From Streptomyces sp. B21-083 (GTDB lineage Bacteria > Actinomycetota > Actinomycetes > Streptomycetales > Streptomycetaceae): a stretch of 64,000 nt of DNA. Made by a program: the position numbers and the translations under genes. Of the stretch, positions 44,199-52,323 are shown piece by piece. The DNA lies in NCBI RefSeq assembly GCF_036898825.1, contig NZ_JARUND010000002.1, positions 4,402,001 to 4,466,000 on the forward strand, given 5' to 3'. Below the pieces are notes generated by a model. The model was given only the letters and a program-made list of their open reading frames with translations, ran no database searches and was not told where the DNA came from. Each line of letters begins with the position of its first letter. The first letter of the stretch is position 1.

Positions 44199-44765
44199 TC
44201 AACCGCGCACGGCGACGTGTAGCGAGGAGCCGAGCAGCACCACCGCGGCCCCCAGTCCCACCACCACCCGTACCGGCTCCGCCGCGGCCCCGGCCGCGAC
44301 GGCGGCGAAGCCGACCACGGAGACGGCGGTCAGCAGCACGGCGGTCCACCTGTACTGCCACTGGTCGTACAGCCGGGCCAGCGGGAAGAAGTGCAGGCCG
44401 ACCACCAGGCAGATGCCCGCCGGGATGAGCTCGGGGCGGCCGGCCACGTTCGACCCCGCGATCACGGCGAAGATGGCCACCACCTCGGCGAGGTTGACCA
44501 GCCCGACACCGCGGTTCCACTTCTCCGGGAGCCGCACCTGACGCACCGCGGCGCCGGCAGCGCCGCGGAAGGCCAGTACCACCGCCGCGGCGGTCAGTGC
44601 GGCCGCCACCACGCCGACCGTCACGGCCACCGGCATCGAAGCGATCCCCGACCCGCCCGCGAACGCCCATACGAGGGCGAAGGAGGCGAGCACGATCGCC
44701 CCGCGGCGGCGCAGGTTCTGGGTGAGCGCCTCGCACTCGGCCGTGGCCACGGCATCCAAAGTCAT
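44199..44765 (-). CDS. uncharacterised small membrane protein inside the cluster
   Basis: 188 residues from the ATG at 44765; the frame is open further upstream but the -10 element there argues for this start. Six hydrophobic segments are visible, in order: IVLASFALVWAFAG, VAVTVGVVAAALTAAAVVLAF, LAEVVAIFAVIAGSNVAG, IPAGICLVVGLHFFPLA, WTAVLLTAVSVVGFAAVAAG and VVVGLGAAVVLLGSSLHV. I recognise no family with certainty. It is read against the flanking cluster genes, which suits an immunity or sensing protein with independent expression, but that is speculation. Confidence 0.7.
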   Translation of the reverse strand: MTLDAVATAECEALTQNLRRRGAIVLASFALVWAFAGGSGIASMPVAVTVGVVAAALTAAAVVLAFRGAAGAAVRQVRLPEKWNRGVGLVNLAEVVAIFAVIAGSNVAGRPELIPAGICLVVGLHFFPLARLYDQWQYRWTAVLLTAVSVVGFAAVAAGAAAEPVRVVVGLGAAVVLLGSSLHVAVRG

Positions 44766-44771
44766 TACGCG

Positions 44772-44777
44772 AGTATA
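44772..44777 (-). promoter_or_regulatory. -10 element of a probable leaderless transcript
   Basis: TATACT on the minus strand lies exactly six bases before the ATG of the membrane protein gene (44765). A start site at or next to that A would give a leaderless mRNA, which is common in actinobacteria. No good -35 is visible at 16-18 bp. Confidence 0.5.
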
Positions 44778-44856
44778 CAACCGGCTTGTCTGCCTAACGG
44801 TGTTTTCCAGCCGCGCCTCGCGTTCGATTTCGATCACTCGAAAGGTGCGGAATTCC

Positions 44857-46032
44857 ATGGGGGTTGATGCTCCGGAGCGCACGGCCGTGACGCCGGATTC
44901 GACCGGTCTGACGGGGGTGCGGCTCCATACCCGGATGCCCGTCTCGCCAACCTGGCTGGCCCGTCACGTCGTTCCCGTCGCACGTGCTCTGACCGCGCAA
45001 GGGGCGCCTGCCGTGCAGTTGCGCCGAGGCTGGCTGCACGGGCCGTACGTCGACATTCTCGCGCTGTCGGTGCCGGGGGTTCCCGGGCCCGACTGGGCAG
45101 CGGTCGCGGCCCGGCTGAATGCCGGACCGCTCGACCCGTCGCGGGCGCTGACCGAGGAGCAATACCTCGTCCAGGCACGTGAATTCGGCCGTCTGGAAGC
45201 AGTCCCTCCGCCGTACCTCCCGTTGCACGAGCACGGCGCCGTCGAGCGGGTCACGCCGACCGCCGGGAACAGTGCCGAACCGCGTCTGGATCCTTTCCGT
45301 ACCGTTGTCGCCGGCGCTCTCGCCAAACCCCTGATGGGCATGATCGAGGCCATCGCCGCCGACCCCGCCTGCGCCACCGTACGACTCGCGGAGGCGTTCA
45401 CCGCGCTGGCCGACACCCACGCGCTCGGACCGGCGTACGGGGTCTTCTCCCCTCGCTCCCACGTCGAGGCCTTCCTGGCCTGGGCGGCGCCCACCAAGGA
45501 CGTGCGGCCCGTGTTCAAGGAGCGCTACGCGCGGGACGTGCGGCGGCTGCGCACCGTGGTGGAACAACGGGTGTCGGGCGAGGTCTCGCCCGCCGCCTCC
45601 GAGTGGCGCACCGCCTTCGCCTACTGCGCGGGCGCGCTGGAGAACGCGGTCGCCGCGGGCACCTTGACCCTCGACATGCTCGACTCCGCCACCGCGGGCG
45701 TGGACAAGAGCGAGATGGGTCCGCCCGGAGCCGTCCGCACCGTCCCGCAGGGGGCGCAGCCAGACAGCGACTTCCATCGGACCGTCGGCAAGTCGGGGGT
45801 GGTGGCCGACCCGTCGAAGTGGTTCGCCGCCTTCCGCCTGCTGACCAACCTCTTCTACGAGCAACTGCCCCTGCTGACCGTCTCCCCCATGCAGCGCTAC
45901 TACATGTGCTTCGCCATCGCCGAGACGATGGACGACGTGCTCGGCGTTTCCTGGCAGGAGCGGCTGCGGGAGCAGCAGGACCGCAGTGGCCGGGGCGACA
46001 GCGCCCTCACAGAATCCGGAGCCTCCAGATGA
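44857..46032 (+). CDS. LanB C-domain-like protein, putative thiopeptide pyridine synthase (TbtD/LazC type)
   Basis: 391 residues. The protein has the split-LanB fold of thiopeptide enzymes: VRLHTRMPVSPTWLARHVVPVARAL then LRRGWLHGPYVDILAL (compare RYWxRGPHLRLR of eliminating domains), YGVFSPRSHVEAFLAWAAPTKDVRPVFKERY and a C-terminal WFAAFRLLTNLFYEQLPLLTVSPMQRYYMCFAIAETMDDVL. The cluster already has a separate eliminating domain (53892-54809), so this extra LanB-like protein is best explained as the [4+2] cycloaddition enzyme that joins two dehydroalanines into the six-membered nitrogen ring and releases the leader. Its stop overlaps the next ATG. Confidence 0.72.
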   Translation: MGVDAPERTAVTPDSTGLTGVRLHTRMPVSPTWLARHVVPVARALTAQGAPAVQLRRGWLHGPYVDILALSVPGVPGPDWAAVAARLNAGPLDPSRALTEEQYLVQAREFGRLEAVPPPYLPLHEHGAVERVTPTAGNSAEPRLDPFRTVVAGALAKPLMGMIEAIAADPACATVRLAEAFTALADTHALGPAYGVFSPRSHVEAFLAWAAPTKDVRPVFKERYARDVRRLRTVVEQRVSGEVSPAASEWRTAFAYCAGALENAVAAGTLTLDMLDSATAGVDKSEMGPPGAVRTVPQGAQPDSDFHRTVGKSGVVADPSKWFAAFRLLTNLFYEQLPLLTVSPMQRYYMCFAIAETMDDVLGVSWQERLREQQDRSGRGDSALTESGASR

Positions 46033-48593
46033 CCGAGCCCCTGAAGGAGCCGCTCTGGTTCCTCCGCGTCAACCCCCTGCGCCGCGCCCGCATCGGCGAC
46101 CCGGCCCAGCGAGCCCTGCTCGCCGAGTACGCCGGGGCCCACACCGAACTGGCCGCGGCGACCACCGCGTGCTCCGACGAGCTGTACGAGCGCATCGGCA
46201 CCGTGGAGGGACCCGAGCGGCGCGAGCTGGTCTCGCTGCGCCGTACGGTCCTGGCGGGACGCGCTCCCAAGACTCCGCCTCCCGCCCCGACCCCCGTCAT
46301 GACGCGCTGGCTGGCCGCCCAGGCGCGGCACGAGCGGCTGCGCGCCGAGCTCGTGGCCGGCTACCCCGAGGCCGCCAAGCGCGAACGGGCCGGTCTGGCC
46401 GGGCTGCTCGCCGACCCGGACCTGCTGCGTTCACTGGCGCTGGTGGCGCCCGAGGTCCACCACGAGGCGGAGCGCTACCGCACGGCGGTGGCGGCCACCG
46501 GCCCGGTGACCTCCAAGACCCGCAAGTCGGAACGCGGCCTCATCCAGTACGTGACGCGGGCGATGGTCCGCACGAGCCCGCTCTCCCGCTTCACGGCGGT
46601 CGGCATCGCGGAGCCCGACCCGGCCGGTGTCGCGCCCGACGACGTGCCGTTCACCGGCGCAGTGGCCTTCGCGGGCCTGGACCGCGTCATGCTCGGCTAC
46701 GTCCTCGGCGGTCTCCCGCAGGCCGAACTGTCCGACCTGGACGACAAGTGGATCGGGCTGCCGCCCACGTCGGCGCCCGACCCCGAGAGCGGCAAGCTGT
46801 TCTTCCTCAAACTTGTCCCCGAGGGCATGCGGCGCATGGCCGTCCCGCTGGACGGACCCGCCGGGCACCTGCTGGACGCGGTCTCGATGGGCCCGCGGCT
46901 CTTCCCCGCGGTCGTCGCCCACGTCGCGGAGCGCTCCGGCTGGGCCCCGGCCGAGGCCGAGGCGCGGGTGCGCCAGGCCGTGGGCCAGGGCCTGCTGTGC
47001 ACCTTCAACGAGGCCGAGGACGGCAACGGGGACTACGAGGAGCTGCTGACGCCCGCCGATCCGCGGGCGGCCGAGACCGCCGCCGAGGTGCGCGCGGGCC
47101 TGCCGAAGCTGGCCGCCGCCCCGGCCGGGGAGCGCGGCGCCATCCTCGGCGAACTGCGCGGCTCGCTGGCCCGGCTCAGTCACATCGCCGGCCGGCCCTC
47201 GCAGATCACCGTCGAGGAGGACTTCGTCATGCCGCCGCTGAAGGTGGCGACGGAGCGCTGGCACGCGCAGCTGGCGGACCTCGGGCCGGCCGTGGAACTG
47301 CTCACCGTCTTCGACTGGCTGCACGACGTACGCGTCCTGATGACGGCCGCGTTCGTCGAGCGGTTCGGGGCCGGCGCCAACGTGCCGCTGGCCGCGAACG
47401 CCGCCTTCGTGGTCGGCGAGGTCTCCCGCCGGGCCGCCGCGATGGACGCGGTGTACGGGCCGCACGGCACGGGCGATCCGTCCGGGCTCAAGGGCATCGG
47501 CCCCGCCGACGGCTCGCTGGAGCGCATGTACCTGCTGCGCCAGGAGCTGACCGCAGCGGTGCACGCACGGATCTCGAAGACGGCGGACGAGGGTACGGAC
47601 ACCCTGGCCTTCTCCCCCGCCGAGGTGCGCGAGCTGACCGCGGCGCTGCCCGAGCGGTTCCGCCAGGACCGGCTTGTCTACGGGGTACTGCTCCAGCAGT
47701 CCGACGGGCACCTGATCCTCAACGACGGCCTGCCCGGCCACGGCATGCTCTACGCCCGCTTCCTCGACGCCGACCGCCGCCTCGGCGGCCGGGCCCTGCC
47801 GCTGCTCGCGGAGCGGCTCCAGCGCACCTACGGCGCCGACGGCGCCCGGGTCACCGAGGACCTGGGACTGCACCGGCTCAACGTCAACGCGCACGCGCCG
47901 ATCCTGCCGGGCGGCCTGCGCCCCGAGGACTGGTTCTCGCTGCGCCTGGTCCACGACGCGGACACCGACACCCTGCGGGTGGAGGACCCCGAGGGCCGGC
48001 CGACGCGGGTGCTGCCGCTCGGCACCGGACACCCCGGGCTGTTCCCGCCTCCGCTGTCGGTGGCCTCCGGACTGGTCATCAGCGGGCGGCTGTTCAACTC
48101 GCTGCCCAACAGCTGGCACGCGGTCACCCCCTGGGACCGTTCGGCCACCCGCGTCGCGCCCCGGATGGCGGTGGGCAACGTACTGATCGGCCGGCGCCGC
48201 TGGTACGGCGGCGAGGAGCTGGACGCCGCGGTTGCCTCCGGTCCCGACGAGCACGAGCGGCTGCTGGCCCTCACCGCCTGGCGGGCCCGGTACGGGGTAC
48301 CGGAGGAGGTCGTCATCAAGAACGCGCCGGAGGACGAGGGCCCGCTGTCGGTGGGCGCCCCCGATGTGCAGTCCAAGCGGCTCCAGCAGAAGCCCCAGTA
48401 CGCCGACCTGGCGAGCGCGCTCGGCACCCGGGTGCTGCCGCGGATGCTGGAGCGGCGCGGGACGAACGGCTGCTACCTCGAAGAGGCGCTGCCGGGGGTG
48501 CAGGACGGCACTCATGCCACCGAGTGGGTGGTCGAGGTCGGCCGCGAGCCCGGAGGCCGGTTCACCTACCAGGGCCCCGAGGGGGAGCAGTGA
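46029..48593 (+). CDS. lantibiotic dehydratase N-domain protein (glutamylating, TbtB/LazB type)
   Basis: 854 residues. LanB glutamylation domain, which uses glutamyl-tRNA to esterify Ser/Thr side chains of the precursor. Family features: a start WFLRVNPLRRARIGDP, the conserved block KTRKSERGLIQYVTRAMVRTSPLSRFTAVGIAEPD (about residues 160-195), RPSQITVEEDFVMPPLKVATERW, and a long C-terminal part with VIKNAPEDEGPLSVGAPDVQSKRLQQKPQYADL. The elimination domain of full-length LanB is absent and is encoded separately at the end of the operon. Overlaps of four bases with both neighbours show coupled translation. Confidence 0.88.
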   Translation: MTEPLKEPLWFLRVNPLRRARIGDPAQRALLAEYAGAHTELAAATTACSDELYERIGTVEGPERRELVSLRRTVLAGRAPKTPPPAPTPVMTRWLAAQARHERLRAELVAGYPEAAKRERAGLAGLLADPDLLRSLALVAPEVHHEAERYRTAVAATGPVTSKTRKSERGLIQYVTRAMVRTSPLSRFTAVGIAEPDPAGVAPDDVPFTGAVAFAGLDRVMLGYVLGGLPQAELSDLDDKWIGLPPTSAPDPESGKLFFLKLVPEGMRRMAVPLDGPAGHLLDAVSMGPRLFPAVVAHVAERSGWAPAEAEARVRQAVGQGLLCTFNEAEDGNGDYEELLTPADPRAAETAAEVRAGLPKLAAAPAGERGAILGELRGSLARLSHIAGRPSQITVEEDFVMPPLKVATERWHAQLADLGPAVELLTVFDWLHDVRVLMTAAFVERFGAGANVPLAANAAFVVGEVSRRAAAMDAVYGPHGTGDPSGLKGIGPADGSLERMYLLRQELTAAVHARISKTADEGTDTLAFSPAEVRELTAALPERFRQDRLVYGVLLQQSDGHLILNDGLPGHGMLYARFLDADRRLGGRALPLLAERLQRTYGADGARVTEDLGLHRLNVNAHAPILPGGLRPEDWFSLRLVHDADTDTLRVEDPEGRPTRVLPLGTGHPGLFPPPLSVASGLVISGRLFNSLPNSWHAVTPWDRSATRVAPRMAVGNVLIGRRRWYGGEELDAAVASGPDEHERLLALTAWRARYGVPEEVVIKNAPEDEGPLSVGAPDVQSKRLQQKPQYADLASALGTRVLPRMLERRGTNGCYLEEALPGVQDGTHATEWVVEVGREPGGRFTYQGPEGEQ

Positions 48594-50311
48594 CAACCAC
48601 ACCCGAGCACACCATCGTCGCCCGGCCGGACCTGCACTTCGCGCCCGTGCCGAACGGCGTGTACGTCAGCGGTCCGCGCGGCCGGTTCGTGCTGAGCGGT
48701 TCGGAGCTGCTGTACGCCGTGACCGAGGGCTGCATGCCGCTGCTGGAGTCCGGCGCCACCGAGGACGAGCTGGTCGCCGCGATCGGCACCGACAAGTCCC
48801 GGCCGGCTGTACGGCACCTGATCGCGAAGATGCGCGAGGGCGGCATGCTGCTCGACCCCGCGCTCTTCTCCGTCCCGGCTCCCGGGGCGGAGCTGCGGGA
48901 ACGCTTCCCGGAGGCACTGGCCCGGCTGGAGTCGGCGCTGGACGACCCCTACGCGGCCTTCGCCCGGCTCCGGGCGGCGCGGGTGCTGCTGGCGGGGCCG
49001 CCCGAGGCGACCGGTCCGGCGGCCCGCGGGCTGCGCCGGGCCGGGGCGGGCGAGGTGATCGAGACCGCTTCGCTGGCCGCGTACGAAGCCGCGCGCGCAG
49101 CCGGTGACGAGGGCGGCCGGGAGGCCGTGTACGAAGGCCTCGACGCGGTCGCGGAGATGACCACGGGGGTGACGCAGCACCCGGCAGCCATTCCGGACGG
49201 CGTCCCCCTCCTCACTGTCGCGCTGGGCGGCCGGGTCGCCCTGACCGGGCCGGCGCTGACCGGCGGCGGCCGGGACCTGGTCTGGGCCGCCTTCCGGGAC
49301 CGGGCGCTGGCCTGGGCCGAAGCGGAGGCCACCGAGCCGGCCCCGCGGCCGGTCGCGGACGCCCTCGCGGGGGCGCTGGCGGGGCTGTTGCTGTTCGACA
49401 CCCTGACCGGCACGGCCGAGCCCGGTACGGGCCACGTCGTGTACGGCGCCGATCTGGCCACCGAACCGGTGGACATCGGCGGGGCCCCGCACCCGGCGGC
49501 CCCGGCCGGCCGGCCGAGCACCCTGGATGACGCCTCCGCCGAGCCCGTGCCCGATGCCGAGGAGGCCCTGGAGGCCGTCCGGGCCGTCGCGCGCCGCTGG
49601 ACCGGGCTGTTCGCCTCCGCGGCGGGCGAGGACCTGCCGCAGATGCCGCTCGCGCTGCGGGCGGCGGAGCACCGCGCCGGGCAGAGCGGCGCGCTGGTGG
49701 GCTGGGCCGCGCACCAGGAGACCGCGACCGTGGCCGCCGCGCTGGCGGCTCTGCGCGCCCGATCCCCCCGGCCCGGCACGCCCGCGGCCGGTCTCACCGA
49801 GGAGCACTGGCTGCTCGACGGTGTCCTGCGCATCCTCGCCGGCGACCCGGCGATGGAGCAGGAGGCCGAGGCGCCCACCGACGCGGAGGGCGCGCGGATC
49901 CTGGCGGGCCTGCTGGCCGCCGGGCGCGATCCCGAGGTGGCGTCGCTGCGGCTTCCCGGGCTGGACTGGCGCCTGGCCCGGGTGACCCTGGGCGGTGTGC
50001 CGCTGGGCCGCGGCTGGGGCGCCACCCCCGAGGAGGCCGTCCGTACGGCCCTGTGCACGGCGCTCGCCCGGGTTCAGGCGACCGGCTTCGGAAGTGTCGC
50101 CGAACTCTCCACCGACGCGCTGCTGTTCGCGGACAGCACGGTACTCGGGCGGCTGCGCAAGCAGCTCACCGCCCGCGCCGCACAGGCCGGTACCGGTTAC
50201 CGCGGCCGGGCCGTACGCACCGACCCGGTGCTCGGTCCGCTCCCTCTCTGGCACGGCCCGGTCGAGGCCGTGACCGGCACACCCCCGCAGGAGGCTCGCG
50301 ATGCCGGCTGA
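48590..50311 (+). CDS. ocin-ThiF-like cyclodehydratase partner (TbtF/LazD type)
   Basis: 573 residues, GTG overlapping the previous stop. The N-terminal RiPP-recognition-like region reads HTIVARPDLHFAPVPNGVYVSGPRGRFVLSGSELLYAVTEGC, with winged-helix character. A Rossmann-like stretch of degenerate E1/ThiF type (RLRAARVLLAGPPEATGPAARGLRRAGAGEV) follows. The rest is alanine-rich and poorly conserved. Such proteins bind the leader and hand the peptide to YcaO. I see no intact ATP site, as expected for this family. Position directly before, and an 11-bp overlap with, the YcaO gene support the role. Confidence 0.78.
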   Translation: MTTTPEHTIVARPDLHFAPVPNGVYVSGPRGRFVLSGSELLYAVTEGCMPLLESGATEDELVAAIGTDKSRPAVRHLIAKMREGGMLLDPALFSVPAPGAELRERFPEALARLESALDDPYAAFARLRAARVLLAGPPEATGPAARGLRRAGAGEVIETASLAAYEAARAAGDEGGREAVYEGLDAVAEMTTGVTQHPAAIPDGVPLLTVALGGRVALTGPALTGGGRDLVWAAFRDRALAWAEAEATEPAPRPVADALAGALAGLLLFDTLTGTAEPGTGHVVYGADLATEPVDIGGAPHPAAPAGRPSTLDDASAEPVPDAEEALEAVRAVARRWTGLFASAAGEDLPQMPLALRAAEHRAGQSGALVGWAAHQETATVAAALAALRARSPRPGTPAAGLTEEHWLLDGVLRILAGDPAMEQEAEAPTDAEGARILAGLLAAGRDPEVASLRLPGLDWRLARVTLGGVPLGRGWGATPEEAVRTALCTALARVQATGFGSVAELSTDALLFADSTVLGRLRKQLTARAAQAGTGYRGRAVRTDPVLGPLPLWHGPVEAVTGTPPQEARDAG

Positions 50312-52241
50312 AACCACCCTGGAGGGACCCGCCGTCTTCGGCCCCGGTACGGACCGCGCCTACGACGCCCCGGACGGGGACTGGCGCACGGTCCTGACGG
50401 CGCTGGCCGAGGCCACGGGTGCGCCGGTCGCCGTCAACCGCGGCTGGGACCTGGACTGGGAGCGGGAGCACGTCGCGCGGGCCGCCGGTTACGGCACGGA
50501 CGTGCTGTCGGTCCGGGTGTTCGCCGACGAGGTCCTCGTCGGACCGCTGTGGCGGCCCGGCGACCCGGACGGCGGTGGCTGCGCGGGCTGCGCCGAGGTC
50601 CGTGAGCGCACGATCCTCGACCACCCGCTGGTCGGCGACCTCGGCCGGGCGACCGCCGCCCCGCGGGCCGCCGCACCGCTGCTGCCCGAACTGCTCCGGG
50701 CGACCCTGGAGCACCTGGCACGGCGGCCCCTGGCCCCGGGCGAGTTGTACGTCGTATCGGCGGCGGGCAACCGGCGCCGCCGGATCGCCCGCAGCTTCCA
50801 CTGCCCCGTGTGCGGGCCGACGGCGGCCGGACTGGACGGTTCCGCGGAGCCGTTGCCGCTGGCGCTGCGGTCCCGTCCGGCCTCCGCGGGTGATCCGACC
50901 CGGTCGGCGGAGAGCCGGCTGGTCGAGCGCGGCATGCTGCGCGAGCGGCTGGTCGACGACCGCTTCGGGCCGGTGCGGGCGATCCTGCGCGAGTGCCACG
51001 CACCCTTCGCGATGAGCATGGCCGTGGTGCCGGACGCCCCTGCGATGGGGCACGGCCGGGCGCAGATCTTCGCCGAGACCGAGCCGGTCGCGGTGCTGGA
51101 GGCCTACGAGCGGCTCGGTGGTTTCCCATACGACATCCCGGTCCTGACGGGCCGGTCGTACCGGGAACTGGGCGGGCGGGCCGTCGATCCGGCGGGGCTG
51201 GGCCACTACACGGCCGAGCAGTTGGCCCATCCCACCTCACGGGTGACGCCGTTCACCGAGGACACCCCGATGGACTGGGTGTGGGGCCACGACCTGGCGG
51301 ACGGCCGTCCCCTGCTGGTGCCGGCGGACCACGCCTTCTACCAGTACGAGTACGCGTTCCGGCGGGACCGGCGGGCCGCGCGCGCAGCCGGTCCCCACGG
51401 GCGCGAGCACTACTTCTACGAGTCCTCCAGCGGCTGCGCGGTCGGCGCGAACCTCGAAGAAGCGGCTCTGCACTCGCTGTTTGAGCTGGCGGAGCGGGAC
51501 GCGTTCCTGCTGTCGTGGTACCGGGCGGCCCCCCTGCCGTACATTCCGTCGTCCTCGATAACCGACCCCACCAGCCGGGCCATGATCGAGCTGATCGAGG
51601 CCCGCGGGTTCGACGTGAACCTGCTGGTCGTCACCCAGGACATCGCCCTGCCGGTGGTGTGGGTGCTGGCCGTCAACCGGGAGAACCCCTTCCCGGCGAC
51701 CTTCTCCTCGGCCGGTTCGGGCGCCGATCCGCAGTCCGCGATCCGCGGGGCGCTGCGCGAGGTGGCGCAGCTGGTGACCAACCCGATCGACTGGACCCGT
51801 GCGCAGGTCGAGCCGATGATCGACGATCCGTGGCAGGTCCAGGAGCTGGAGGACCACGTACGTCTCTACTCGCTGCCACAGATGCGGGAGCGGGCGACCG
51901 CCGGGCTCGGCGGTCCCCGGGTGAGCCTGGAGGAGGCGTTCCCGGGCTGGCCGCAGAAGCTGACCGTGGCGTCGGGCGGCGACGTGCGGGGGGCGCTGGA
52001 CTTCGTCCGGGGCCTGTTCGCGCAGGCCGGTCTGGAGCAGATCGTGGTGGTCGACCAGACGAGCCGCGAGCACGCGGACGCGGGTATCCACGTGGCGCGT
52101 TCGGTGGTGCCCGGGATCCTCCCGATGTGCTTCGGGCACGCGCAGCAGCGGCTGACGGGGCTGCCCCGGCTGACGGCGGCGCTGCGCGGCACGGCGCAGG
52201 ATGGCCGTCCGGTCCCGTACGACCCGCACCCCTTCCCGTAG
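50301..52241 (+). CDS. YcaO-domain azoline-forming cyclodehydratase (TOMM type)
   Basis: 646 residues. The N-terminal 200 residues have a zinc tetracysteine (CAGCAEVRERTI and CPVCGP) as in the E1-like part of fused cyclodehydratases. The YcaO domain starts near SRVTPFTEDTPMDWVWGHDLADGR. ATP-binding glutamate-rich helices appear in ESSSGCAVGANLEEAALHSLFELAERDAFLLSWYR and GSGADPQSAIRGALREVAQL. The C-terminus ends PYDPHPFP, the proline-rich tail needed for activity in azoline-forming enzymes. It would cyclise Cys, and possibly Ser/Thr, of the core to azolines with ATP. Confidence 0.92.
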   Translation: MPAETTLEGPAVFGPGTDRAYDAPDGDWRTVLTALAEATGAPVAVNRGWDLDWEREHVARAAGYGTDVLSVRVFADEVLVGPLWRPGDPDGGGCAGCAEVRERTILDHPLVGDLGRATAAPRAAAPLLPELLRATLEHLARRPLAPGELYVVSAAGNRRRRIARSFHCPVCGPTAAGLDGSAEPLPLALRSRPASAGDPTRSAESRLVERGMLRERLVDDRFGPVRAILRECHAPFAMSMAVVPDAPAMGHGRAQIFAETEPVAVLEAYERLGGFPYDIPVLTGRSYRELGGRAVDPAGLGHYTAEQLAHPTSRVTPFTEDTPMDWVWGHDLADGRPLLVPADHAFYQYEYAFRRDRRAARAAGPHGREHYFYESSSGCAVGANLEEAALHSLFELAERDAFLLSWYRAAPLPYIPSSSITDPTSRAMIELIEARGFDVNLLVVTQDIALPVVWVLAVNRENPFPATFSSAGSGADPQSAIRGALREVAQLVTNPIDWTRAQVEPMIDDPWQVQELEDHVRLYSLPQMRERATAGLGGPRVSLEEAFPGWPQKLTVASGGDVRGALDFVRGLFAQAGLEQIVVVDQTSREHADAGIHVARSVVPGILPMCFGHAQQRLTGLPRLTAALRGTAQDGRPVPYDPHPFP

Positions 52242-52323
52242 CGGCCGCGGTATCCACCCCTGGCCGGGCCGGGGCCCGATCCCCCCTCGGGCCCCGGCCC
52301 CGTTCTTTTTCGGAGGCCCGCTG

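Noticed and set aside
45603..50311. Very long alternative frames through the LanB and ocin-ThiF genes (up to about 1440 codons)
   Set aside because: Only their last parts carry conserved sequence; the rest is high-GC read-through in the wrong frame.
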